From: Rhodomicrobium sp. R_RK_3
Lineage (GTDB): Bacteria; Pseudomonadota; Alphaproteobacteria; Rhizobiales; Rhodomicrobiaceae
NCBI RefSeq assembly: GCF_002198715.1
Contig: NZ_MWLK01000003.1
Span: forward strand, 31,459 to 95,458
DNA length: 64,000 nt
Reading direction: 5' to 3'
Below are positions 34,215-42,268 of this stretch, in pieces (the stretch's first letter is position 1; every line of letters begins with the position of its first letter). A program made the translations under genes and the position numbers. A model generated the notes under the pieces. It was not told the DNA's origin. It made no database searches and was given only the letters and a program-made list of their open reading frames with translations.

Positions 34215-34326
34215 TTGTCATTCCCGCGCAGGCGGGACTCCAGTGAGCAGAAGCGACCGCGTCAAGGCCGCGCCCAACCGCAAACTTTGCCCTTTACTTG
34301 GATCGCCGCTTTCGAGGGGATGACAA
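34215..34326. repeat. Palindromic repeat, family B, long-spacer form (B6)
   Basis: The left arm is TTGTCATTCCCGCGCAGGCG, and the right half is GGATCGCCGCTTTCGAGGGG then ATGACAA. The phrase TTTGCCCTTTACTTGGATC is the reverse complement of the TAAAGGGCAA side of B1 and B3, so this copy is inverted. It lies between the ArsR and CDF genes, which converge. Confidence 0.7.
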
Positions 34327-34344
34327 AAACCGACCAGCTCTCGC

Positions 34345-35307
34345 TTACGTCTGGCCCTCGGGGGCGAACCGGCGCTGCCGGGCCTGCTGATAGCGGCCGG
34401 GCGTCTGCGGCTTGATGAAGAGGAGGATGATCTCGGGGTGGGCGGCGCGGATGCGCTCCTCCATCTCGACGATCTTGGATTCGATGGCCGAGGTGGTGAG
34501 ATTGTCGTCGAATTCCAGGCTCAGCGTCGCGAGGATCTGGTCCGGCGCCAGATGGGCGCTGATGATGCCGTTGACTTTCAGCACGCTGGGATCGGCCAGG
34601 GCGAGCTCGGTGATCGCCTTGACGATCTCGGGGCTCGCCGGTTCGCCGATCAGCAGCGACTTGGTCTCGGTGGCGAGGATCGCGGCGGTGCCAGCCAGCA
34701 CCAGCCCGATCAGGATCGAGGCGACGCCGTCGAGCATCGGCATGGCAAAGGCTACGGAGGCCCAGGTGCCGAGCGCGGCGAGGGCGATGCCGATCAGCGC
34801 GGCGGTGTCCTCGAACAGCACCATGAAGGAGGGCGGGTCCTTGCTGCGGCGGAAGGCGGTGAGATAGCCCTCGCGGCCCTTCACGGTGCCGACCTTGCGC
34901 AGCGCGACCAGCCAGCTCGCGCCCTCGAACAGGAAGGCCAGCGCCAGCACGATGTAGTTGATATAGGCGCTCTCGATCGGGTGCGGGTCGAGGATGTGCA
35001 GGATGCCTTCGAGGATGGCGACGCCGGCGCCGAGCGAGAAGATCAGCAGGGCGACGATGAAGCTCCAGAAATACAGCTCGCGGCCATAGCCGAGCGGGCG
35101 CTCGGGCGTGGGAAGCTGCTCGGCGCGGCGCAGGCCGTAGAGCAGGAGGATCTGGTTGCCGGTATCGACCAGCGAATGCACCGCTTCGGCGAGCATGGCC
35201 GAGCCGCCGGTGAGGGCGGAGGCGATGAATTTGGTGGTGGCGACGAGCAGGTTGCCCGCGAGCGCCGCGTAGACGACTGTCCTCGATGCCGATTTCTTCG
35301 GGGCCAT
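34345..35307 (-). CDS. Cation diffusion facilitator (CDF) family transporter
   Basis: A 320-residue inner-membrane metal exporter with six hydrophobic segments. The first metal site is in AMLAEAVHSLVDTGNQILLL (H-x-x-x-D); the matching later site reads MVLFEDTAALIGIALAALG, with acidic residues in place of His-x-x-x-Asp, as in the ZnT9-like CDF subgroup. The C-terminal cytoplasmic domain runs from about residue 215. The metal (Zn, Fe, Mn or other) cannot be told. The ATG at 35307 has no clear ribosome-binding site, so the start is less certain. Confidence 0.88.
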   Translation of the reverse strand: MAPKKSASRTVVYAALAGNLLVATTKFIASALTGGSAMLAEAVHSLVDTGNQILLLYGLRRAEQLPTPERPLGYGRELYFWSFIVALLIFSLGAGVAILEGILHILDPHPIESAYINYIVLALAFLFEGASWLVALRKVGTVKGREGYLTAFRRSKDPPSFMVLFEDTAALIGIALAALGTWASVAFAMPMLDGVASILIGLVLAGTAAILATETKSLLIGEPASPEIVKAITELALADPSVLKVNGIISAHLAPDQILATLSLEFDDNLTTSAIESKIVEMEERIRAAHPEIILLFIKPQTPGRYQQARQRRFAPEGQT

Positions 35308-35457
35308 CCGCGACCGATGCTTGCGAGAGGGAAGGTGCGGGGGCAAAACCCGTGCGGATCGGGCGGGTTCCGCAAAGGGGTTGGGCCGGTGGCGCGGATG
35401 GGCTGCAAAGCCACTCACCCGGACGCCTCCCCACCCGGGCACGACCGAGGGGGCGCG

Positions 35458-37125
35458 CTATTCCGCCGGGCCGCGAAAGGGCTCGCCATTCGGCCGCGCC
35501 GCCATGACGCTTTCGCGCATGCGGCGGGCTTCGAGCAGGTCGGCGATGCGGGAGGCGAGTTCGGCCTGCCGGAACGGCTTGGTCAGGCGCGGCAGCTCGG
35601 CGCCGGGGCCCTGCGCGAGGTTGGTATAGCCGGTGACCAGCAGCGCCGGCAGCTCGGGCCGCAGGCTCCTGGCCTCGCGCACCACGTCGGCGCCGCTCAT
35701 GCCGGGCATGAGGTGATCGCTGACGATCATGTCGACCTCGGTGTCGCCCGAGCGCAGCACGCCGAGCGCTTCGACGCCGGAGCCGGCCTGGATCACGGAA
35801 TAGCCCAGATCCAACAGCATTTCGGCCGTGCCGATGCGCACCAGCTCCTCATCGTCGACCAGCAGCACCGTGGCGGGCCGGGCGGCGGGGACCGAGTCGA
35901 TCTGGAGCTGCTCGCTGGCGGCGGCCTCTTCATCGGCGACCGGCAGCCAGAGCTCGGCGCGCGTGCCGACGCCGGGCGTGCTCGACAGGTTGAGCGTGCC
36001 GCCCGATTGCGCGGCGAGCCCATGCACCATCGACAGGCCGAGCCCGGTGCCCTTGCCCACGCCCTTGGTCGAGAAGAACGGCTCGACGGCGCGCTGCAAA
36101 GTCTGCGCGTCCATGCCGGTGCCGGTATCGGCGACGCTGATGCGGATGAAGCGGCCCTCCATCGGCCATTGCCGGCGCGCCGAGCGGGTTTCGGGGAAGC
36201 TCGCCTCGATGGTCAGGCTGCCGCCATTCGGCATGGCGTCGCGGGCGTTGATGGCGAGGTTGAGGATGGCGAGTTCGAGCTGGCCGGGATCGACCTTGGC
36301 GGCGGGCAGGTCAGGGGCCGCCATTACGGCGACGGTGACGGTCGGGCCGATCGAGCGGGTGACGAGGTCTTCCAGGCCCCGCAGCAATTCGGAGACGTCG
36401 ACGGCACGCGGCTGCAGATCCTGGCGGCGGGCGAAGGCGAGCAGGCGCTGCACCAGCGTGGCGGCCCGGCTGGTCGCCTGCAGGGCGTTCTCGACGAGAC
36501 GCTGCGAGCGCGGGTCGTCCGCCGGGATACGCCGTCGCAGCATGTCCAGATTGCCCATGACGGGGGTCAGCAGATTGTTGAAATCATGCGCGACGCCGCC
36601 GGTAAGCTGGCCGATGGTTTCCAGCTTTTGCGCTTCGTGCAATTGCGCCAGCGCCACTTCGCGCTCGCGCGTGCGCTCGGCGACGAGCCGCTCCAGCTCC
36701 TCGCGCGACCGGGCGAGCACGTCGCGGGCCTCATATTGCCGCCGCCTGGCATTGAGGGCCGAGCGGACGGCGCGGACCATGCTCTCGGCATGCAAGGGGC
36801 GCTCGAGCAGCACGACATTGCGCAGGCGGTCGAGCCGCGCGAAGGCGCGCTGCGAGCGAATGCCCTTGTCGCCGTTCGCCAGCACGACGAAGGGGAAATC
36901 CGACCATGGCGGCTGCTGGTCGAGGCAATCGACGAGCAACTCGAGGCTCGCGCCGAACAGCGCCTCCTCGGCCACCAGCGCGGCACCCGCGCCCTTCTCG
37001 AGCTGGACGCGCAGGGCCGTCAAATCCTCGCAGCTCACGGCTCGGATGGCGTAGCGCTGCAGCAGATCGGTCGCGATGGCGGCATCGCGCCCATGCGGGG
37101 TGAGAATGAGGACACGATCATTCAT
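35458..37125 (-). CDS. Soluble hybrid sensor histidine kinase with pseudo-receiver N-terminus
   Basis: A 555-residue kinase. Residues 1-125 look like a receiver domain, but where the phospho-Asp is expected the sequence reads AALVAEEALFG, so it is probably degenerate. A coiled coil (REELERLVAERTREREVALA) leads to HisKA with His180 (GGVAHDFNN). The ATPase domain has NLAINARDAM, DTGTGM and GKGTGLGLSM. The C-terminal receiver has Asp470 (VSDHLMPG). No membrane segment is seen. The ATG overlaps the KaiC gene stop by 8 nt, so the two are translationally coupled and probably act together. Confidence 0.9.
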   Translation of the reverse strand: MNDRVLILTPHGRDAAIATDLLQRYAIRAVSCEDLTALRVQLEKGAGAALVAEEALFGASLELLVDCLDQQPPWSDFPFVVLANGDKGIRSQRAFARLDRLRNVVLLERPLHAESMVRAVRSALNARRRQYEARDVLARSREELERLVAERTREREVALAQLHEAQKLETIGQLTGGVAHDFNNLLTPVMGNLDMLRRRIPADDPRSQRLVENALQATSRAATLVQRLLAFARRQDLQPRAVDVSELLRGLEDLVTRSIGPTVTVAVMAAPDLPAAKVDPGQLELAILNLAINARDAMPNGGSLTIEASFPETRSARRQWPMEGRFIRISVADTGTGMDAQTLQRAVEPFFSTKGVGKGTGLGLSMVHGLAAQSGGTLNLSSTPGVGTRAELWLPVADEEAAASEQLQIDSVPAARPATVLLVDDEELVRIGTAEMLLDLGYSVIQAGSGVEALGVLRSGDTEVDMIVSDHLMPGMSGADVVREARSLRPELPALLVTGYTNLAQGPGAELPRLTKPFRQAELASRIADLLEARRMRESVMAARPNGEPFRGPAE

Positions 37126-38650
37126 GGGCGGCACCGCCCTTGTCGGCCCGAGTGTCCGCCGCGTCCAACAGCGGGGCCTCCCCGCCCCTGTAGACCGGCA
37201 CGCCGGTCAGGATGCCATGGAAATCCCTCAGCGGCTCGCCGATGCGCATGCCTTTCGCATCGACGCGGAATTCGCGGATGGTGCGCTCGTGGTCGGTGGT
37301 GCGCGTCTTGACGACGGAGATCGCCTTGCGCACTTCGCCATTGGCCTCGAAGAAGCGCAGCAGCAGCACGGTATCGGCAAGATAGCTCAAATCCACATCC
37401 GAGCGGATGTCGCCGACAAGGCCGTGCTGGCCGAGGATCATCAAGGTGACGATGCCGCGCTGCGACAGGTAGGCGAGCAGCTCGTGCATCTGCAGCGTCA
37501 GAAACTTGTCCTCGGGCATCGCCTGCAGATAGGCGTTGAGGCTGTCCACCACGACGATTTTGACGCCGTCCTTCTCGACGGCGTTGCTGACGGCCATGGC
37601 AAATTCGCCGGGCGACAGTTCGGCCGGGTCGACCTGGCGGATGGTCAGATTGCCGGAATCGATATGCGGCTGCAGATCCATGCCGAGCGCGGCGGAGCGC
37701 AGCAACAAGGTCGGCAGGCGCTCATCGAAGAGGAAGAAGGCGGCGCGGTGGCCCTGTTCGAGGGCGGAGACCATGCAGCGCACGGCGGCGGTGGTCTTGC
37801 CGACGCCGGCGGGGCCGTTCAGCAGCGTGGTGGTGCCCGGGACGAGGCCGCCGCCAAGCAGCGCATCGAGGCCGTCCAGGCCGGTCGCGAACATCTGCAA
37901 ATCCGCAGCGCCGGGATGGCCGGCGGCGATCAGGCGCGGATAGACACGGATGCCGCCGGTATTGATCGAGATGTCGTGAAAGCCGCCGCTATATTGGATG
38001 CCGCGCATTTTGACGATGCGCAGGCGGCGGCGCTCGGCGCCGAATTCGGTGGCGGCCTGGTCGAGCGAGATCACGCCATGCGCGATGCTGTGCAATTGCA
38101 GGTCGCCCGTCTCGGAGGTGCGGTCGTCGAGCACGAAGACGGTGCTGGCATGGTTCGAGAAAAACCGCTTCAGCGTCAGCACCTGCCGGCGGTAGCGCAG
38201 CGGATTCTGGGCGAGCAGCCGCAATTCGGACAAGCTGTCGAGCACGATGCGCTTCGGCTTCAGCGCCTCGACGCGCTCCATGACGCCGCGCACGGTCTCG
38301 CCCAGCTCGACCTCGGACGGGTGCAGCAGCGTCTGTTCCTGCTCAAGGTCGAGACTGCCCTCGGGGACGAGGTCGAACAGCTCCAGCCCTTCCAGCGACC
38401 AGCCATGCGTCTCTGCGACGGCGCGGAGCTCGGTGACGGTCTCGGACAGGGTGATATAGAGGCCGGGCTCGCCGTGTCGGGCGCCTTCCAGCAGGAACTG
38501 CATCGCCAAAGTGGTCTTGCCCGTGCCGGGCGTGCCCTCGACCAGATAGAAGCGGCTCTTGGTAACGCCGCCGCCGAGAATTTCATCGAGGCCCTCAATG
38601 CCGGTCGGGGCGCGAGGCTCGAGGGCGTTGATTACCGGGACGTAAGTCAT
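37118..38650 (-). CDS. KaiC-like RecA-family ATPase (two-domain)
   Basis: A 510-residue KaiC-type protein with two RecA-like domains. Walker A motifs are GTPGTGKTT (39-47) and GPAGVGKTT (279-287); Walker B regions are KRIVLDSLSEL and KIVVVDSLNAY. The acidic pairs after the first strand are SE (69-70) and DE (309-310) rather than EE in both. Where recalled cyanobacterial KaiC has the phosphorylated Ser-Thr pair, this protein reads DLSYLADT, keeping the Ser but replacing Thr by Tyr. No kaiA or kaiB is nearby, so this is more likely a signalling ATPase paired with the overlapping kinase than a clock. Confidence 0.9.
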   Translation of the reverse strand: MTYVPVINALEPRAPTGIEGLDEILGGGVTKSRFYLVEGTPGTGKTTLAMQFLLEGARHGEPGLYITLSETVTELRAVAETHGWSLEGLELFDLVPEGSLDLEQEQTLLHPSEVELGETVRGVMERVEALKPKRIVLDSLSELRLLAQNPLRYRRQVLTLKRFFSNHASTVFVLDDRTSETGDLQLHSIAHGVISLDQAATEFGAERRRLRIVKMRGIQYSGGFHDISINTGGIRVYPRLIAAGHPGAADLQMFATGLDGLDALLGGGLVPGTTTLLNGPAGVGKTTAAVRCMVSALEQGHRAAFFLFDERLPTLLLRSAALGMDLQPHIDSGNLTIRQVDPAELSPGEFAMAVSNAVEKDGVKIVVVDSLNAYLQAMPEDKFLTLQMHELLAYLSQRGIVTLMILGQHGLVGDIRSDVDLSYLADTVLLLRFFEANGEVRKAISVVKTRTTDHERTIREFRVDAKGMRIGEPLRDFHGILTGVPVYRGGEAPLLDAADTRADKGGAAHE

Positions 38651-39218
38651 GCTGCTTCTGAACCCTCTTGATTGCGCGCGGTGTAACCCCGAACGAGTGG
38701 CCCTGGCGCGCTGACTCTCTGCCCCCCCAACGGGAGAGTTTACCCATGGGTAACGTTCATCATCGCCTCAGGTTTCCCTGATCGGAGGGCGCAGGGGCGG
38801 CGCGAGGCAAAAGCAAAACGGAGGCCACTGAGGCCTCCGCTTCGGGCATGCTGTGGCGCTTGGATCAGGCAGCACGCGCACTTTCGATTCAAGGCCGCTT
38901 GCCGGATGGTGGCGGGCGATGGCGTCTTTCCCTGATGGCAGGGAGGTCTGCATCGCTATGCCGCACGAGCCGCGCTGGGCCGAATTCATCGAGAAACAGG
39001 GCAGGGCGTTCGCCGCAGGCGAGTTGCCCGCAATAAACTGCATGCCGCGACAGAAGTTCCGGCCCGCCGACGCAATAGCCGCCTCTGCTTGCCCCTGGCT
39101 GGATTCGGCAGCATTTGCCGGGCAGGGCGGCACGTCTTACATAGCGGCAGGGCCGGCGGCGCCGCCACGGCCTGTCCCTTGTTTTGCAACTCAGATTGCG
39201 AGAGTCCGGATCAAAATC
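38651..39218. other. 568-bp interval with no supportable gene
   Basis: This lies between the divergent KaiC and LLM-oxidoreductase genes. Open frames exist on both strands, but none has a credible ribosome-binding site or a recognisable protein. It contains a 14-bp palindrome at 38740. The plus-strand frame that runs into the LLM gene is open but of unlike composition, so I do not take it as part of that gene. Confidence 0.5.
38740..38753. promoter_or_regulatory. Perfect palindrome TTACCCATGGGTAA
   Basis: A perfect 14-bp palindrome about 90 bp upstream of the KaiC-like gene, on the promoter side of the KaiC-kinase operon. It could be a regulator site. No nearby gene encodes an obvious cognate DNA-binding protein. 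Confidence 0.4.
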
Positions 39219-40268
39219 ATGCAGATCGGCATAGACAGCTTCATCACCAGCAGCCTGCCCCAGAGCCAGTGGGGCGCGCAAAGCGACGCCCGGCGCGTCC
39301 GCGAATTTCTTGAAGAGGTCGAGCTTGCCGACCGGATCGGGCTCGACGTCTATGGCGTCGGCGAACACCACCGCCCTGAATTCATCGCCTCCTCGCCCGC
39401 CGTGCTGCTGGCCGCCGCCGCCGCGCGCACGAAGAATATCCGCCTGGTCAGCGCCGTCAGCGTGCTCAGCTCGGACGATCCGATCCGGCTCTACCAGCAA
39501 TTCGCCACGCTCGACCTGATTTCGGGCGGCCGGGCCGAGATCATCGTCGGGCGCGGCTCGTTCATCGAGTCCTATCCGCTCTTCGGCTTCGACCTGTCCG
39601 ATTACGATTCGCTGTTCGTGGAGAAGCTGGACTTGCTGCTGAAGGCACGCGCGAGCGCCAGCGTGCACTGGTCCGGCCAGCACCGGCCGCCGCTGAAGGG
39701 GGAAGGCGTCTATCCGCGCGCCCTGCAGGAGCCGCTGCCGGTGCGCATCGGCGTCGGCGGCACGCCGGAATCCTTCGCCCGCGCGGGCACGCTCGGCCTG
39801 CCGCTGATCGTCGCCATCATCGGCGGCGAGGCGCACCGCTTCCGCCCGCTGGTCGATCTCTACCGCGAGGCGGGCCGCCGCGCCGGCCATGCGCCGGAGA
39901 CGCTGACCGTCGGCATGCATTCGATCGGCTATGTCGCCGACACGACGCAGCAGGCGGCGGACGAGTTCTACCCCTATTACGAGGACACGTTTTCGCGCCT
40001 CGGCAGGGAGCGCGGCTGGGGCCCCACCAGCCGCGCCCAGTACGATGCCGTGCGCGGGCCGTCCGGAGCGCTGCTGGTCGGCGATCCCGAGACCGTGGCG
40101 GCCAAAATCCTGCGCGCTAGCGAGGCGCTGGGCGGCCTGACCCGGGTCACTATCGGCGTCAATGGCGGCGAAAAGCTGCCGCATGACAAGGTGATGCGCT
40201 GCATCGAGCTGATCGGCACGCGGCTGGCTCCGCTGTTGCGGACGGAATTGGGCGTGGCGGGGGCGTAA
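39219..40268 (+). CDS. LLM class flavin-dependent oxidoreductase
   Basis: A 349-residue luciferase-like monooxygenase. It begins MQIGIDSFITSSLPQ and shows DVYGVGEHHRPEFIASSPAV, NIRLVSAVSVLSSDDPIRLY with the adjacent QQFATLDLISGGRAEIIVG, and late LVGDPETVAAKIL. It should use reduced FMN or F420; the substrate is unknown. The ATG at 39219 is where family similarity starts, although the frame is open for 366 nt upstream and the ribosome-binding site is weak. It is monocistronic and divergent from the KaiC operon. Confidence 0.9.
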   Translation: MQIGIDSFITSSLPQSQWGAQSDARRVREFLEEVELADRIGLDVYGVGEHHRPEFIASSPAVLLAAAAARTKNIRLVSAVSVLSSDDPIRLYQQFATLDLISGGRAEIIVGRGSFIESYPLFGFDLSDYDSLFVEKLDLLLKARASASVHWSGQHRPPLKGEGVYPRALQEPLPVRIGVGGTPESFARAGTLGLPLIVAIIGGEAHRFRPLVDLYREAGRRAGHAPETLTVGMHSIGYVADTTQQAADEFYPYYEDTFSRLGRERGWGPTSRAQYDAVRGPSGALLVGDPETVAAKILRASEALGGLTRVTIGVNGGEKLPHDKVMRCIELIGTRLAPLLRTELGVAGA

Positions 40269-40320
40269 GGCCGGATCGCTTTAGATGGAGAGGGATTTGA
40301 GTGCAGCCCCTCCAAGATCC

Positions 40321-40450
40321 GCAGCCGGACTCCCTCTCCCTTGGGAGAGGGTTGGGGTGAGGGGATCGTGAGTCGGCCGTGAGTCCGCAACCCCTCACCC
40401 GGCACGCTTCGCGTGCCACCCTCTCCCCTCGGAGAGGGTTGGGCTGCGGC
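40321..40450. repeat. Palindromic repeat, family A (A3)
   Basis: GCCGGACTCCCTCTCCCTTG, the inverted form of the A1/A4 core, is followed by a GGTGAGGGG...CCCCTCACC pair, then a GGCACGC-TTC-GCGTGCC hairpin and CCCTCTCCCCTCGGAGAGGG. It lies after the LLM gene in the 490-bp gap 40269-40758, which also holds C1 and no visible gene. Confidence 0.7.
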
Positions 40451-40566
40451 GAGCGGCGGCGTCCGACCGAAATGATCCCGCTTAGATTGACGTCAGGCCG
40501 CCGCGATGATCCCCGGAGCCTGACTTCGCCGCAGCTTTCCCTTTGCGTATCGCACGTCTCTTCCCC

Positions 40567-40675
40567 CGTCGTCCCGGGCGGCCGTCAGGCCGGACCGGGA
40601 CCCATTGGCGGAACCGCTGGCACCGTGCTTGCGGAAAGGCGAGTAGGCCCCGGCTCTTCGGCCGGGGCGACGGAA
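40567..40675. repeat. Palindromic repeat, family C (C1)
   Basis: The core AGGCGAGTAGGCCCCGGCTC continues as TTCGGCCGGGGCGACGG, forming a GGCCCCGGC...GCCGGGGC hairpin. It is preceded by a CCGTCAGGCCGGACCGGGAC part. The core recurs in inverted orientation at the right end of the window (C2). Confidence 0.6.
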
Positions 40676-40758
40676 TAATTGCGATTGCGAGAGAATCCGG
40701 CTGCGGACAATCGCGCGGCTTCGGTTCCATGCGAGGCCCCGCCGTACGGAAACGCCAG

Positions 40759-41190
40759 CTAGTTCATCAGCAGCGCGTTCGACTGGATGTTGTATCCGCC
40801 CAGCACTGCCTTGCCGTCGCGGATGAAGAAGACGAAGGTCTCGGTTCCCGCGCCGCGCTCGAACTGGGATTTCAGGCCGTAATAGACCGTGGTCGTGGTC
40901 GGCGTGTGGTTGACGCGCCAGCCATTGGGCTCGGTGCTTTTGAGGGGGCCGAGTTTCTGGTCGAACATGGTGAGCAGCTTGCCGAGATCGGCGGCCGTCG
41001 TCGCCTGCTTGAACTCGTCGCTGGCCTCGGCGTAGATGGCGTCGAATTGCTTTGCCGCCGTCAATGCGCGGAAATGGGCGACGCCGGCCTCCGCCGCCTT
41101 CAGACTTTCGCCGGACGAGCAGCCCGCGAGCAACAACAGCGCGGCCAGAAGGCTGAATAAGGTAAAGACTCTGCCCAACAATCGCGGCAT
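40759..41190 (-). CDS. Lipoprotein, DUF4019/DUF3887-like
   Basis: A 143-residue predicted lipoprotein. The N-terminus MPRLLGRVFTLFSLLAALLL ends in a lipobox LLAGCSS, so Cys is probably lipidated and the protein membrane-attached in the periplasm. The rest (AGVAHFRALTAAKQFDAIYA and ETFVFFIRDGKAVLGGYNIQ) resembles small alpha+beta DUF4019/DUF3887-type domains. GGAGG lies 8 nt before the ATG at 41190. It is not clearly in an operon with its neighbours. Function unknown. Confidence 0.8.
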   Translation of the reverse strand: MPRLLGRVFTLFSLLAALLLLAGCSSGESLKAAEAGVAHFRALTAAKQFDAIYAEASDEFKQATTAADLGKLLTMFDQKLGPLKSTEPNGWRVNHTPTTTTVYYGLKSQFERGAGTETFVFFIRDGKAVLGGYNIQSNALLMN

Positions 41191-41294
41191 GGCGCCGGCC
41201 TCCATTGCGGCAGGCCCGCCGCCCGCCCAGATTTCCCCGAGCGGTTATTTTACGCCATCAGGCCGGCATTTGGAATTGCCGTGCCTCGGCTTGA

Positions 41295-42152
41295 CTAAGA
41301 CTTGATGACGAGCACGTCGCAGAGGCGGGCATTGATCAGGTCGGTGCTGACGCTGCCGAGGATGCTGCGGGCCAAACCTGTCCGGCCATGCGTGCCGACC
41401 ACCAGAAGCTCGGCGCGCTCCGCGGCGATGACGGATTTCAGGACGTCGCGCGGCTCACCCGGCTCGGCGACGGTCTTCAGCGCGATCTCGGCGAGGCCTG
41501 CCTGCTGCGCGGCGCGGTCGAACACGGCTTTCTCGCCGGACGCGAAATCGGCGAGCTTGCGCCGCATGTCGGGGTGGCTGTCGTCCTCCGACACGATTTC
41601 CGGCTCATAGGCATGGACAAGGTGCAAGGTCGCCTCCGGCGCGACCAGCACCGCCGCCTGGATCGCCAATTGCGACAGCGGCGAGAAATCCACGCCGACC
41701 ACCGCGGAGCGGTACGGGCCGGCGACGTCATTATGCACCAGGAGGACGGGCACCTTGCTGGCGCCGATCACGGTTTCGGCGAGCGTGCCCTCGATGGCGA
41801 GGTTTTCCGCCAGCAGCCGGTCATGCAGGCCGAGCAGGATGCAATCGGCGTTGACCATGACGGCGCGCTCGACGATGTCGGTGTCCTCATTGCCGACCAC
41901 CATGTCGATGGTCACCGTCACCTTGTCGGCGAGCGGATAGGCGGCCAGCTTTTCGCGGATGGCCTGCTCATTGGCCGCGGTGATCTCGGATTGCGCCTCG
42001 ACCGGCAGTCCCTCCTCCATCACGTGGACGATGTCGAGATCGGCGCCATGGGCGGCGGCGAGCTGCAGGGCGCGGGCGATGGCCCGGTCGGAATGGCTGG
42101 AGAGATCGGTGGCGACGAGCACCTGCTTGAGCACGGAGGTGTAGAGCGACAT
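41295..42152 (-). CDS. Tandem universal stress protein (two UspA domains)
   Basis: A 285-residue protein with two UspA folds. Domain 1 (about 8-142) starts KQVLVATDLSSHSDRAIARA; its nucleotide loop (ILLGLHDRLLAENLAIEGTL) lacks the full G-2x-G-9x-G pattern. Domain 2 (about 147-285) starts SAVVGVDFSPLSQLAI and keeps the ATP-type loop GTHGRTGLARSILGSVS. One lobe thus probably binds ATP and the other does not. Tandem Usps act in stress survival in the cytoplasm. It sits downstream of the large hybrid kinase in the same direction, with a 116-bp gap. Confidence 0.92.
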   Translation of the reverse strand: MSLYTSVLKQVLVATDLSSHSDRAIARALQLAAAHGADLDIVHVMEEGLPVEAQSEITAANEQAIREKLAAYPLADKVTVTIDMVVGNEDTDIVERAVMVNADCILLGLHDRLLAENLAIEGTLAETVIGASKVPVLLVHNDVAGPYRSAVVGVDFSPLSQLAIQAAVLVAPEATLHLVHAYEPEIVSEDDSHPDMRRKLADFASGEKAVFDRAAQQAGLAEIALKTVAEPGEPRDVLKSVIAAERAELLVVGTHGRTGLARSILGSVSTDLINARLCDVLVIKS

Positions 42153-42268
42153 GGCGGAATTCTCCCGGAAGGCCGGTTTCGTTGCGCAAGATTAAGCGGT
42201 TCATTCCGGCAAAGGTTGCGCCGGGCCGGGCCTTTTTGCAACGCCCGCCCTGCCTTTGGCTGACCGGC

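Noticed and set aside
37118..38650. A circadian clock gene call for the KaiC-like protein
   Set aside because: No kaiA or kaiB is adjacent, and the Ser-Thr phosphosite pair and the EE pairs are altered. Called KaiC-like only.
38853..39218. An N-terminal extension of the LLM oxidoreductase by 122 codons
   Set aside because: The extra part has no family resemblance, and the conserved protein starts at MQIGIDSF. I left the region as intergenic.
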